Part shown: one piece after another, positions 38,291 through 51,025 of the stretch
Layout of the letters: the number at the start of each line of letters is the position of its first letter
Numbering within the stretch: the first letter of the stretch is position 1
From: Rehmannia glutinosa
Taxonomy: Eukaryota > Streptophyta > Magnoliopsida > Lamiales > Orobanchaceae
DNA length: 64,000 bases
Direction: 5' to 3'
NCBI GenBank assembly: GCA_016081115.2
Contig: CM071932.1
Coordinates: forward strand, 55,130,659-55,194,658
Notes under the pieces: generated by a model
Seen by the model: only the letters and a program-made list of their open reading frames with translations
Database searches by the model: none
Told to the model about the DNA's origin: nothing
Translations under genes and position numbers: made by a program

Positions 38291-39860
38291 TGTATGTCCC
38301 AAGGGGTGTGAGTAAGGTTTAGAAGGGGGGTTGAATAAACCTTACCAACTTTTCGAATTTAGTCCTTTTAAATAAGTTCAGAGTTAATTTCATAGCTATG
38401 TCCTTGATGGACAACTAAGTTAGTTAACCAAATAGAGTTAGCCACTCAACGCACTGACTGAAATTTGTTGATAGAATAACTCATTTGTTTAGTCTAATAC
38501 TTAACTACTTTGTGATGAGATTTTCATTGGAAGACTTAACACCCTTGAATTTGGTTTAAATGTGTTTTAATACTTGGTTTTAGCACTTTGTTAAATATCA
38601 ATTGGATGGCAAATTATCAACAGATATTAAATGATATGCGATCAAGAATTGCTGAAATGTAAATAACACAATAAATTTTATAGAGGTTCGAAGATGGGGT
38701 AATTCTTCTAATCCTCTCTTCTCCAACTCCTGGAGGAATCCACTAAGTATTGATCAGAGTACAAAGTGGTTATGAATCCAGATGCAAGTCTTGATCACAC
38801 AACTGACTTGATCCTTTAGGACTCGATCCGGAGATGCCTTGGTCACACGGTGGCTTCTCGTTCGACTCGGCTTCTTCATAGGGCGGTCGCTTTGCTACTT
38901 GACTCACTTGCTCAAGCTTCTTGGATTTGATCATGAAGCCCTCCAATGACTTGAGACTGGTTCGACCTTGAACCTTTCTACAATCCTCCTTGGAATGTAG
39001 ACCCCTTTTGATTCTTCAAACGCTTCCTCTTCAACAGTATGAAGTTGTCTTTCCTTTACAGCTTGGTGTTGGATCGATTTCCTTCGAAGTTTAGGCTTGA
39101 GGATTTGCTTGAATAACTTGTGAATATTTTTGTAGGTTACAGCTCGAATAATAGCTTGAATGTTCGTGGTTCAGGTAACCTTCTCTCAAAGTGATTCCTC
39201 AGCCTTTTAGAGTGCTCTTTTAAAAATCTGCCCATTGAAGAGATAGGCTGATCTTCAAAAGACACTAGTGGTCGTTGGCTTGGCTTATTGCAGTCCTTGA
39301 AATTGACATTACCTCGTATTAAATGAACCTTCAGCTTTTCAGAGCCTGACACAGGTGCGGTGCTTCCCATTGGTTTATTCCGTTTGCACGCTTCTAGGAG
39401 TGAGCACTTTAGAATATTGCAGTATGGAAGTATTACTTATTTAAGTAACTTTCTTGACTTTTGTGCAACGGACTCTTTTCAGTTGTCTTGACTTGACTGC
39501 AGTTCCTTAACTTCCCCAGGTGACTTCGAGTCGACTCTCCCAATCATGGATGACTCATCTGTCACTTCAACTTGAGACTTGGCTATCTTGAATTGACTTG
39601 ATCGACACTTCACACACCAGAACGGTGATACTCCTTCGATCGAGTTCTTGACTTCTCCTCCTTGCCATACTTAGCTGCTTCACAACGGAGTCTTCATTTT
39701 AGCCTCCAGTTGACTTCTTGCATATCCAGGCATAGCTAACTTGACTCAGCTCGTACAACCCTATCTATTACAATGCAAATTACAAAAAAATGGCGTGCCA
39801 ACTTTCTAGTCTAAGTTTTACATGGCATTCATCAAAATCTAAACAATAAATTTCCCAACA
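38291..39860 (-). repeat. 5' LTR Y of element D (subtype a)
   Basis: A 1570-bp LTR (minus strand TGTTGGGAAATT to GGGACATACA). The TATA box seen in the other LTRs is altered here: TCTAAAA instead of TATAAAA at 39205-39211. The LTR abuts a partial subtype-b LTR at 39861. Confidence 0.92.
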
Positions 39861-41223
39861 AACCTTAACTTGGTTGTGATAAGATTTTCAGCGGAAGACT
39901 TAACACCCTTGAATTTGATTTAACTTTTTTTTAACACTTGGTTTTAGCACTTTGTTAATTATCAGTTGGATAGCAAATTATCAGCAGATATAAAGTGATA
40001 TGCAGAAATAAAATGCTGAAATGTAAATGACACAATAATTTTTATAGAGGTTCGAAGATGGGGTAATTCTTCTACTCCTCTCTTCTCCAACTCCTGGAGG
40101 AATCCACTAAGTAAAGATCAATTAACAGGGTGGTTATCAGTCTAGATACAAGTCTTGGTCACACAGCTGACTTGCTCCTTTGGGACTCAGTCTAGAGATG
40201 CCTTGATCACACAATTGGCATCTCGTCCAACTCAGCTTCTTCACAGGGCGGCTGTCTTGCTACTTCAGCTTACTTTCTCAAGCTTATTGGATTTGATCAC
40301 GAAGCCCTCCAATAACTTGAGATTGGTTCGACCTTGAACCTTCCTATAATCCTCCTTGGAAGGTAGACCCCTTCTGATTCTTGAAAAGTTTCCTCTTCAA
40401 CAGTTTGAAGTTGTCTTTCCTTCATAGTTTAGTGTTGGATCGATTTCCTTCGAGATTTAGGCTTGAGGATTTTGCTTGAATAACTTGAGAATGATTTTCA
40501 CGTTATAGTATAAATAATGCTTGTTATCTCAGGTGTGCTAGGTTCAGGTAACCTTTTCTCAAAGTAATTCCTCAGCCTTTTATAGTGCACTTTCAAAAAT
40601 CTGCCCGTTGAAGAGATAGGCTGATTTTCAAAAGTCACTTGTGTTCGTTGGCTTGTCTTTTCTTGGTCTTCAATCTTGAGATGTAGACCTTTCCTCGTAT
40701 TAAATGAATGTTCAGCTTTTCATAATCTGACACGAGGTGCAGTGCTTCCCATTGGTTTATTCCTTTTGCACGCTTCTGGGACTGAGCACTTTAAGACATG
40801 GCATCATGGAAGTATTACTTATTTAAGTAATGTTCTTGACTTTTGTGCAACGGATTCTTTTTGCAGCTGCCTTTTTCCCCAGGTGACTTGAGACTGCTCC
40901 AATGATTGAAAGACTCATCTATCACTTCAACTTGACTTGGCTTCTTGGTTTGACTTAACTGACTCTTCTCACAGCTGTCTCATAGCCGACACTCCTTCAG
41001 TCGAGTCCTTGGTCTTCTTTTTTGGCCATACTCAGTTGTTCCTCAGCGGAATATTCTCTTCACATCTTCAGTTGACTTCTTGTATTTCTAGGCATAGCTG
41101 ACTTGACTCAGCTTATACAACCCTATCTATTACAATAATAATTACAAGAAAAATGGGGTGCCAACTCTCTAGTCTACGTTTTACATGGCATTCATCAAAA
41201 TCTAAACAATAAATCTCCCAACA
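39861..41223 (-). repeat. Partial 3' LTR of element E (subtype b)
   Basis: It starts at the same base (AACCTTAACT) as the partial LTR at 25565 and ends at TGTTGGGAGATT (minus strand). It lacks the ~205 bp on the gag side that are present in LTR Z. TATA box (minus strand) at 40578-40584. Confidence 0.9.
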
Positions 41224-41239
41224 ATTTCCCCCTTTTTGA
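41224..41239 (-). other. Polypurine tract, element E
   Basis: Minus strand TCAAAAAGGGGGAAAT directly before the 3' LTR, identical to the tract of D. Confidence 0.9.
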
Positions 41240-41507
41240 TGATGCCGAAACTTAAATCATACAAACAAAATACAAACAGCAAAGATACATACAGACAAAT
41301 GCAGTAACAAATAATGTATGCGTAGAATCAATCTTTTTATTGATCATAACATTCTTGTCCTTTACACAACTGTTTACAATGTGTATCAGAGCAATCAAAG
41401 CATACTTATATCTACGCAAATTACAGATTTTTCATTAAATGTACAGAAGACTTACATACATATGTATTTACAAAAGTAAAGTACATGAAGGGGTTAGCAG
41501 CAACACT

Positions 41508-44500
41508 TCATCGCCTTCGCTGCCTCTTTCTTTCTTCTTCAGCTCTGTCTTCGTCAGCTCTCTTCCTCTTCTTTTCCTCTTCAGCTGCTTTCTTCTTTTT
41601 GTAAGCTCTCTTCGCAGCTTCATCTTTTCTTTTTCTTTCATGTCTTTCTTGCCACAGCTGAGTTTGCCTCTTATTTTCTTCTCCGATTATTTCGACATAC
41701 TCAGCATTTTTCCTCTCCACTTCCAGATTGGCTATAGCATCATATCCAGCCCAGTAGATCCTTCCTTTCTTGCCTGGATCTACATATTCAATATTTTTTG
41801 GGTAGAGGTCTAGGTTTAAAACCTCTTCCTCCACCACTACTTCCTCCTCCTCTGGGTGTATATTGTAATGGAGTTTTCTTCTTACCAGCTGAGTGACTGC
41901 TAGTAGTCTGTCTGCTTTATCGCCTTCTTCACATATCTTCAGACCTTTCTACCAGTATAAATCCCAGGCTTGGGCTATTGACATGTTTTTGAAGTATCCT
42001 TCGGACTCGAGCGTTTTGAATTCTTCAACAGATCTTGGCTTTTGTCCGTCATCTAGAATGGCATCTGTATCTTTACCTGCCGGAATGCCTCTGAATTGTT
42101 TTAACATTTCTTCAACATGGGCATCCATTCTCTTGTCGAAATCCTCCATCTCTGCTTCTACAATTTTTTTCTTATGAGACATAGGCACAGCAGAGTAATA
42201 GAGCGGCAGAGTTACATGAAGTTTGATGATTATCGATGTTGTGACATGACCTTGCTGAGGGGTTTCAGCAAGCATTAAGGTCACATCTTTTGACCTTTCC
42301 CCCTCAATAGCTTTTCCCTTTTCCTTCCTCTTTTCAACAGCTGTCTCTTTCTTCTCTATAACAGTTGTCTCCTTTCCCTTCTCGACAACCGTCTCCTTCA
42401 ACGTCTTCAGGTATTCCTCTGCCCCCTTTTTGGCATCATCAAAGGAGAGAGGAACCCCTGGAAACATCCCAGCAAGCATGAAGTCCAGTCCACTGATAGT
42501 TGAATTCTGCTTGGAGCCTGCTGCGGAGCATGCTGTTCGAAAATCTAAGCGGTCGGCTTTGGACTCGGCTGCCACCAGTTTCATTTCAGCCATAAGAAGG
42601 CTGAATTTGGCATTCTTATTTTCCTTAACGCGCAGAAGTTTTTTTCGATGAAATTCATGCAGCAACCCCATCTTAGTTGTATAGGAGGCATGCAATCTCT
42701 CCATATAGGTTTGCATCCTCGCCTTCATGTCAGCATTGTCAGCACTCCAGACCAGCATTCTGTTGTATAGTGCCTTGAAGTAGCGAACTTGCTCGAGACA
42801 CATGGCACTCTGCTGTTGAGACCATTCCCTTATCCTAACCATCACTCCTCTCAAGTCTGCTATGAGAGTGGCATCTCTGTTGTCCAGGCGCATGTCGAGA
42901 GAGGCTTGGTGCCGTTCAATCTTCTCAATCTCTTCACAGATCTTCTTGAAGATTTCACGCACCTCAGCTGTCTGACTTGAGCCAGCTGCCGGCCACTCTG
43001 CGTCGAAATTGAAATCAGCTGGCACAATTGAATCAGTAGGAATTATGGGGTCTTCTTGGATGGTGTAGAGCTTCTGTTCTCTTGCAGTCTCTTCTTCTAG
43101 TACGGGCAGTTCGCGAGAAAAAGGAAATACATCTTCATATGCATCGTCTCGCACTTGAGATATTGTGCACGGGGTGGTCACCTGCTGCAAAGATTTGGTA
43201 GCCTCGTGATTGAAGTTGTGGCACTGGGGCGGTTGAATGTTTTTGCCCACTGACCGAGCCTCGGCTATCTTAACAAACTTCTTCGGTCTCGAGTTTTTTC
43301 CATTTGAGTAGGTCTCTTTTGTATCAACAACGTCATTGGATGATGATGGAACCTTAAGTCTTGGTTCATCATCAAAGTTGAATTTTGACGAGCAGCTTTG
43401 AAACTTGACTGACTCGTCTGCGGAAGAACATCCTCAGTTGGGTCCTTGTGATGTGCAACAGGGGTGGACTCAGCTTCATCTTGAGATCCCTTAAATGATA
43501 TATCGGGGTTGTCTTGGGAATCATGAAGTGCACTAATCTCCTTCTCGATTCTTCAATGTGAACAAGAGGAATGTTCTCGCATTTTTTCTCTTTACCAGGG
43601 AAGTCTCAACCTCCCTTGGGCCTTCAATACATTTAGCGGTCTCAATCGCAAAAAGGCCTTCTACATTTCCTTCGATGCATACGTTGTCTTAGGGTCTTGG
43701 ACATTGGCATCCGAAGGAGTCTCAACCCCTTGGATTGCACTTTTCGGTGCCCTGCAGTGTTAACTCCGGGGCATTTCCATCATGTGCCTCAACCGCATCG
43801 GCGGTGTCCTCACCGCAAAGCTATTGGCACTTGGTGGGGACGGACTCAATCGTCCGAGCCGTTAGTGACAACTGTTGTTGTTCTTTTTCTTTCTCTTTCT
43901 CCACTTCGCCTCTTTCCTTCATAGTGGAGTCATCTGACATCCTCGACCGACCTAGTTGAGTGGAGTGAGTTTTCACCTCGGTGGCACACCGGTGGTGGTG
44001 ATGATGGTGGGGTCACTCTACCCGGACTCATTTGTTTCCATTGAGTGTTCAGTGGGGGCAAGTGGTAAGACACCTTCAACAGGGGTTGGCTCAACTTGGG
44101 TGCCCAAGTTCCCAGTGTCATCGCCATGTCCCTTGGATCCATTCTCTGAGTGAACTGGGGAAGTGGTTGCAGCAATAACTGTTGCAATCTGATGCACCAC
44201 TCCCAACGGATCAATCTCCAGCTGAGATTTAGAAGACTCTCCTGGTCCATCCCTCAACTGTTGCTCATGCATCAATTTGGATTCCAGCATGGCTTGCTGC
44301 GTGTCTAACGTCTCATTTGCAGCAACCGGATCCATGTCCTCATCACTTCCCGAGAGCATATCAATGTGAGGATGAGTGTGGTCGCTAGTTCCAGTGAGAG
44401 GACAAATGCTGGCTTTCTCACGAGCTTCAGCTTCCTCTGCTAATCTCTCATTTTCTTTCTCCTTTAAGATATGCAAGATATCCAGGCAGTTATCTTCATC

Positions 44501-46052
44501 AAGTGCCTGAAGCACGGTGGTCAATCCTAGGAATTTCAACAATTCTTCATCTTCCTCAATGAATTCAGGTCGTTTAAATTGTACCCTCGAGCGACTTAGC
44601 ATCTTCATCATCATCTTCCTCCTCTTCCTGTCTTTCTGTTTCAGGAATGGATGTTAGCAAACTCTGTTGTTCTTCACCTTCAGCAGCATCGGGGGCAGGT
44701 GGAGACACAACCCTTTCATTAGGAGATTCTGTTGTCTCTGCTGCCTCTTCTTCCTCAGCTGTTCTATTCTCAACTGGGTCTTCTATTTGCCTCTGCTGAT
44801 CGTCCTCAGCAAACTTGGTTGTGTCATCAACAACTTCCGAGATCGCACTTCTTCAAAGAATCTCGGATATTTTCTCCAATCGAGTAAAGCAGACTAAATT
44901 TGTCTTTTTCAAGCTCGAGAGCTTGGTGATTCTTCTTCTTCTTTTTGTCCTTACGGAGGAAGTTACGGTTCGAATACTTCTTCTTGATTCCTTGGCGGCG
45001 GGGGCCGAGCATCTTTCTTTGACTGAGGAGCTGTCTTTCTTGGCTTGGCAGTCATCTTCTTTTTGATGGTCGGAGAAGGTATTTGGGATTCCTTCTCCGC
45101 CTCGGTTGCGTGGGCAGGAGACACGGCTGCTTGGGGCAGGTGACTCGGCTGCAGGGGTAGTGCATCTTTTTGTCTTTCTTTGCGCAGGGGCTTTTTCTTT
45201 CTTTTGTACTTTGCAGGGGCGCTTTCTTCTTTGGGGGAGGCAACGTTGTTTTCTCGGTATCAGCTGATTCTCCCTCGCTTGTGTCCGCGCTCTTCGCATG
45301 GGCTCTCTTCTGGGCTCCTGAAAGGTTAGCCCTAAACATCTTTTTGTTTATATGGAAAGGTTTTCCATGCTGAAGGGGAATGCCCTTCACTTCCATCAAG
45401 TGGCCAATAACTAGGTCATAGCCGAGTGATCCTCCAAAGGATCCATCTTCCTTGAAAGACGTGTTCGCAACGTTCCGACAGAGTCTGTTGTATACAAACT
45501 CAGCCCAGTTGACTTTCTTCCCTTGCATGATCGCAGCCATGACGATCAGCTTAGTCTTTGGCAGTTAATTGAAATTGCCAAACTTCATATCCATGCATTT
45601 TGAGAAGACATCCATCAGCTTGTGATAGTCGTCCTTCAACAATTTCTTGTCAGCTGTGTAGACTACTTTCGTAGCACACTCGGGTTTGGCTACTTCTTTC
45701 CATGCAGCAGTCAAGTCCACATCAGCTTTGTATATTTCCGGCGTACCCTCGGACAGTAATAAGCAGTGCTCCGTAAGGTCTTTGGCAGTGATCATGATGT
45801 CCTTGCGGTGGACGAAGGACTTAATCCCTTCGTCCTGCAACTCGGCGTTCACATAGAATTGCGCCACCTCTTCCAGGTAGGTGTGCGAGTATTCTATCGT
45901 CAAAAAGGCTTTAAGCCCATATTTTCCAACATATCCGCAATTTTCTTCACAAGGGTTGTATCTGAACCCTGCTTAATCGTGCCTTCGAAATCCACTGAGG
46001 AACCTGAGTGGATTTGCTTTGATAACTTGACGAAATCAGTCTTTGGTGCCAT
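41508..46052 (-). pseudogene. ORF3 of element E, most readable copy
   Basis: From ATG 46052 (MAPKTDFVKLSKQIHSGS) to TGA 41508, about 1,500 codons. Order: the plant-transposon-protein-like N-terminus (46052-45340, with EEVAQFYVNAELQDEGIKSF and KVNWAEFVYNRLCRNV); Lys/Pro/Ser-rich parts (45300-44850); acidic and Glu/Gln-rich parts (44614-43900). A 433-codon open frame (43250-41949) has a coiled-coil-like segment (IFKKICEEIEKIERHQASL) and a Lys/Glu-rich stretch. The C-terminal end (41837-41508) is Lys/Arg/Glu-rich and ends KRQRRR. A few frameshifts interrupt it. No signal peptide or membrane segment is visible. The basic tail could be a nuclear or nucleic-acid-binding region, but the function is unknown. 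Confidence 0.78.
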
Positions 46053-46189
46053 TTCTAGAAGATTTTACTGATTAAATCTTGATAAACTTGCTTTGAGAAC
46101 AGGTAGGGTTTTCGAGAGAGAAGAATTGGCTTTCGTATGCTTGAAGATGAACAGTTTTTAAGTGTGAGAGAAAACGTTGAAGGAATGAG

Positions 46190-46195
46190 TATATA
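46190..46195 (-). promoter_or_regulatory. TATA box upstream of ORF3 (element E)
   Basis: TATATA on the minus strand, about 140 nt upstream of the ORF3 ATG at 46052, followed by a CT-rich leader. It lies in the non-coding spacer 46053-46617 conserved with A and D, which also has an AACGGCTCAGATTT-type word near 46250. This is the clearest TATA word of the three copies. Confidence 0.5.
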
Positions 46196-46617
46196 AGGGT
46201 TATGAAAGGACTTGTTTTTTGTTTTTGAATTTTGATCGAGATCAACGGCTCAGATTTAGCACGTCTCATTGCATTTAATTGCTCGCATTTAATGCGGCAT
46301 CATTTATATCCAATCATATGCTTCCTTGTGCGGCTTTTGATCTGCACCGTCATATTACTCGACGTCATCCTTAAAAACATTCCCGCTCATTAAAAACGAC
46401 TGCGTTTTTGTCACTTAGTTCATAAATGATTCAGCTTATTCCATAAGTGACTCAACTCTTCTTCTCTCCTTTCGTATAATGACTCAGCTGTCAGCTAACT
46501 CAATACAGGTGACTTCCCGATACGGCTGATTCATTTGGCCGATTCATGAGACTTGTTCTATTTTCATCTTTTCACGTCCCATCTCTTCTCATTGAGTCTT
46601 TTGAGTGTCAACTCAGC

Positions 46618-48555
46618 TCAATAAACCCTAGCATAAGCAAGAAACATTCTTATTGCTTCTAATCTTGCAACAGGAGCAAATGTTTCATAAAAATCTATTA
46701 CCTCTTCTTGGCAATACCCTTTGGCTACCAATCTTGCTTTGTTTCTTACCACAGAACCTTCTTTATTCATCTTGTTTCTGAAAACCCATTTTGTGCCAAT
46801 AACATTTTGATGGGTTGGTCTTTGCATCAATTACCATACTTTGTTCCTTTCAAATTGATTCAGTTCTTCCTGCATGGCTTGAATCCAATGTGTGTCATCC
46901 AATGCTTGGGACACATCTTTTGGCTCTATTTGGGAAATAAAATAAGTGAACATTGCTTCTTGTTGAGCTCTGGATCTGGTTTTACACCATCTCTCACATC
47001 TCCAATGACTAGCTCTGGTGGATGGTCTCTCAGCCATCTCACATCAGGTTGGAGTAAATCGGTTGGGTTCAGTCGTCTTGCAGTTGTGTTGTCTTGAGCA
47101 GCTCTTTCATTATCATTCAGTGCAGATTTTCCGGTTTGTCTTTGAGACTCACGGCCGTCTCATCTTCATCTTGATTGATTGCTCCACTTGACTTCAATAT
47201 AGGGACTCTTCTCGATAGTTGGTGATTTAGCTTATCGCCTAACTCTTTAATATCTTCTCCATTTACATTAGGTTCATCAAAAACTACATGAATAGATTCT
47301 TCTGTGACCATAGTCCTTTTGTTTAGTACTCTATAGGCTTTACTTTCAGCTAAGTATCCTAAGAAGATACCTTCATCAGCTTTAGCATCAAAAGCCTTTA
47401 GATTGTCCTTGCCATTGTTGTGGATAAAGCATTTGCATCCAAATATTCTAAAGTACCCAACATTTGGCTTTCTCCCTGTCCAAATTTCATAGGGAGTCTT
47501 TGTCAGTTGTCTATTAATCATGCATCTATTTTGAGTATAGCATGCAGTGTTTATGGCTTCAGCCCAAAATCTCTTAGCAATCCAAACCCTAACATGGTCC
47601 TTGCAGCTTCCTTGAGAGTTGTGTTCCTTCTTTTTCGCTACTCCATTCGTTTGTGGAGTCCTTGTTGCAGATAATTCATGAGCAATACCATTTTCAACAC
47701 AATACTGAGTTATTATCCCATTGACAAACTCAGTTCCTCTATCAGACCTTATCTTTATAATGGTTTGACTCTTCTCATTTTGAACTCTTCTCATCAGCTG
47801 AGGTAATTTCTGCAAGGTTTCCTTCTTTTTGCACATAAAAATTGTCCATGTATATCTTGAATAATCATCCACCACCACTAAAGTGTATTTCTTTCCACTT
47901 ATGCTAGCTGGCTCAACTGGACCAAATAAATCCATATGCAATAGATGCAATATTCTTGTTGAAGATGAACTTGACTTTTCTTTGAATGATGATTTGATCT
48001 GCTTTCCCATCTGACATGCATCACAAACACTTTTCTTTTTGTACAATGAGTCTGGCAGTCCTTCCACAAGATGACTCCTTGCAAGCTTGTTAATTGTTTT
48101 GAAGTTCAGATGACTCAGTTTCTTGTGCCACAACCAACTTGATTCGGTTGTACTCTTTGCTAACAGACAAGTGCTTGGTGTGGTGGACGACCGCCTACCA
48201 CATACATGTTCTTACATGCGGATCCTTGCAACACTATTTCATTTGTTTGAGTGTCTTTAATTTGGCACACTCCCATATTGAATCCAACATTATAGCCCTT
48301 GTCAACGAGTTGGTGATCTTAACAAAGTTGAAGTTGAGACCTTCAACATATGCAACATCTGTGATTTCTAATCCATTTTTCTTGATGGATCCAAAGCCTC
48401 TTATTTCCCCGAGCTTCATTTCCTCCAAATATGACTTTTGCGCCTCTCATCTCCTTGAATTTTGACAGATTTTTCTTGTTTTATGTCATGTGTCTGGAAC
48501 AGCCACTATCCATGTACCAGGTTTCTTGGCACTCAGTTGTTCCTTGAACCTGCAA
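46618..48555 (-). pseudogene. pol: Copia pol of element E, RT palm and RNase H deleted
   Basis: The 338-codon frame 48133-47117 carries the pre-integrase zinc region (MWHKKLSHLNFKTINKL, VCDACQMGK) and the integrase (MDLFGPVEPASIS, SDRGTEFVNG; the NGVAERRN motif reads NGVAKKKEH after a frameshift). The RT start (GTKWVFRNKMNKEGSVVRNK) ends in FLAYARVY at 46618. Compared with D, about 1.2 kb (D 32651-33871) are missing at the join near 46623-46631. The YVDD site and all of RNase H are gone. This copy could move only with proteins from another copy. Confidence 0.9.
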
Positions 48556-48567
48556 TCAAGGAAATTA
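48556..48567 (-). other. gag-pol double stop (element E)
   Basis: TAA (48567-48565), TTT CCT, TGA (48558-48556), then TTGCAG. ACTAAT overlaps the TAA. Same layout as A, C and D. Confidence 0.7.
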
Positions 48568-50905
48568 GTTTTTAGGTACCCATACTTGCCTGGGTCCTGA
48601 GGGGTTAGTGATGTAAGATGATCCAACCAACCTATAGCCAAATGATCTGACTTTAAGAGATTGCCATCTATCTGTGCCATAATCGTAGCTTACTTTGGCA
48701 AATTGCTTGGGGGCTTTAGGTTCATACAGATGTCTCTTTTGTCTGTATGCATGTGTATGTGTTTTAGCAATTGCCTTCTTTGGATAGTTGTTATATTTCT
48801 GAGTGTAGTGCCTGGGTGCATATGTGTGCTGATGATAGCTCTTTTGCCTTTGGAATGACCTTTACTGAGTTCTAGGCCTTTGCCATTTAGGCTTGTATTC
48901 CATAGGTCTTTGCTGATATTTCACATTATTCCAATCAGCTTGACTTGGGTAGTTTCTACCATTCCTATCATATGTGTTTCTTTGATAAAACTTCTGGGGT
49001 TTTTGGTAGCTCTATTTATTCTTTACAGAGTACTTCCTATTTGGAGTTTGCTGAGGAACACTGCTGGATTTCTTCTCAGCTGTCCTCTCAGCATGCTCAA
49101 CTGGCTGTTTTCCTTTTCCTTTATATCCAAGGCCAGTTTGTTTGTGATTGTGCTTTGGAGTGAATGTGGGTGCAACATTTGGTGTCTTGGATTTTAGAGA
49201 TGCTTCATTACTTGAAGATCCTTTTTCCAAAATCACTCTGGGAATTTGACTGTGCACAAAGGAATGGAATCCTATGTCTGTCTTATCTCCACACTCTTTT
49301 TGGCTCATAATAAGGTCATCCAATGATTTGGATGCCTTTGTAAATGATGCAATCACATTTTTGAGATCATTTTCCCTCTTTTCTATAGCAGCTATCTCTC
49401 GCTTATTAGTTTAACATTCTCGGCCTTGACTCTTTGTTCTCATCGGCCTATGTGACTTAGAGTACTCGGCTCCTTAGTCATTTTGTGAGTTTTGGCTTTG
49501 ATTTGGTTGTTTTCCTCGCTCAATAGTGTGTGTCAGGATTTAATGTGCTCAAAGTCTTTCATCATTTTGCCTAATGAATCATAAAGATCAGTGGGTGATG
49601 AAGTGTGTGTGTCACAATCACTATCACTATAATCTGAGTGAGATGAGTTAGAGTGTACCTCATCTTCTTGGTCGGGTTGATCTTATTCTTTAGCCATTAG
49701 ACAAATCATTGCTTCTTCTTCAGAATCACTTGAGTAGTCAGCTTCACTACTCTCTGAGTCTATTGCTTCTTTAGACTTAGTTGTCTCAGCAGTCTCTGCA
49801 GCCAACATAGCCTTTTTCTTTTCTTGTCTTCTTTATCTGAAGACTCTTCTTTCTTCTTCATTCCTGTGTTTATTGACTACAGGATATGGACAATCAATAG
49901 CAAAGTGTCCTGGTTGTCTAAGTTCCAACACAGGTTCTCAGCTCTTTGATCAGCTCTTTCCATTCTTGGGTTATCAGCTCTCTAATATTCAATCTTTTGA
50001 TGCTCAGCTCTCTTGGGTGGCCTATCTTCCCTTGACTTGGAGGGAGCTGAATGTCTCCTGGAGGATTCACTCTTGTTTCTTTTATAGTTCTTGTTGAAGA
50101 ACTTGTTGAATCTTTTAACCATCAGGGCAATCTCTTCCTGGTCAATGGCTTCCTTGACTTCAGCTCTCTTCCCATCCTTGACTATAAGTGCAGCTGTTTT
50201 GGGTACAAATGTCTCCTCTTGATCCTTTCTTCTCAGCTCAAATTCATAAGCTTTGAGGTCTAAGAATAGCTCATGATTGGATGTTTTTGATAGGTCCACC
50301 GAGTGCCTTAGAGCCATGGTCTTCATTTCCCATTCAGCTAGGAGGCTCCATAGAATCTTCATACACATCTCCTTTTGTGTGTATTCCTTTCCAAGTGCTG
50401 AGAGCTCATTTGTAATTTCAATGAATCTAGCATCCGGTGATCCATTGTCTCACCTGCAAGCATTTTAAAGTTTTCAAACTTTTGAACAACAACAGATAAT
50501 TTGTTTTCCTTAATTTGCTCTGATCCTTCACAAATTAAAGTTAGTTTATCCCAGATTTCTTTTGCTGTTTTGCATGACTTGATTTTATTGAACATTGCTT
50601 TGTCCAGAGTCTTGAAGAGAATATCCTTGGCCACATTGTCCAAATTGTATCTCTTTCTGTCATCATTGGTCCATTCGGTCCCTTGTTTTTTTCAAGCTAA
50701 GGTCGGTCTTGCCTCGCCCACAACTTCTTCTCCTTGGTTTGCCCCTCCTTGCGGCAGTGTTCACTTTCAATATTTGCAGTGGCCCATCCTCTATCACTAG
50801 CCACATTACGTCATGTAAAGCAGATAGATGAGCCTGCATACGAATTTTCAAGTATTCAAACTCCTCAATAGTGAACATAGGAATGCGTGTCAAATTTGCT
50901 TCCAT
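48565..50905 (-). pseudogene. gag: Copia gag of element E
   Basis: The ATG at 50905 opens MEANLTRIPMFTIEEF. The UBN2-type gag segment is at 50643-50359 and continues in 50368-49982. The zinc-knuckle region near 49900 is damaged. The coiled-coil-like part is near 49700-49360, and the basic tail ends at the TAA at 48565. Several breaks occur at words that read CAG or CTG in D. Confidence 0.87.
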
Positions 50906-51011
50906 GATAATAACTTTAAAAAAAACTTTTGAAAGAACAAATGTTAAAAATTTCTTTGAAAGATTGGAGATCTAGTTCAGTAACCAGTGCAGAAGGCTCA
51001 ATGAACCAACC

Positions 51012-51023
51012 GCTCTGATACCA
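51012..51023 (-). other. Primer binding site, element E
   Basis: Minus strand TGGTATCAGAGC, exact match, two bases from LTR Z. Confidence 0.92.
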
Positions 51024-51025
51024 CT

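Larger units (their letters stand above)
25565..39860 (-). mobile_element. Sirevirus-like element D (minus strand, chimeric)
   Basis: A complete-looking element whose two LTRs are of different subtypes: 5' LTR Y (38291-39860) is subtype a, while the partial 3' LTR (25565-26884) is subtype b like that of E. Its ORF3 C-terminal end resembles E closely up to about 28090. Beyond that the copy is more like A, and about 330 bp are repeated across the join. D is therefore a recombinant of two copies. Confidence 0.8.

Noticed and set aside
41508..46052. ORF3 as a viral envelope gene
   Set aside because: Position alone suggests env. No signal peptide, hydrophobic fusion region or membrane anchor is visible in three copies, so I call it only ORF3.
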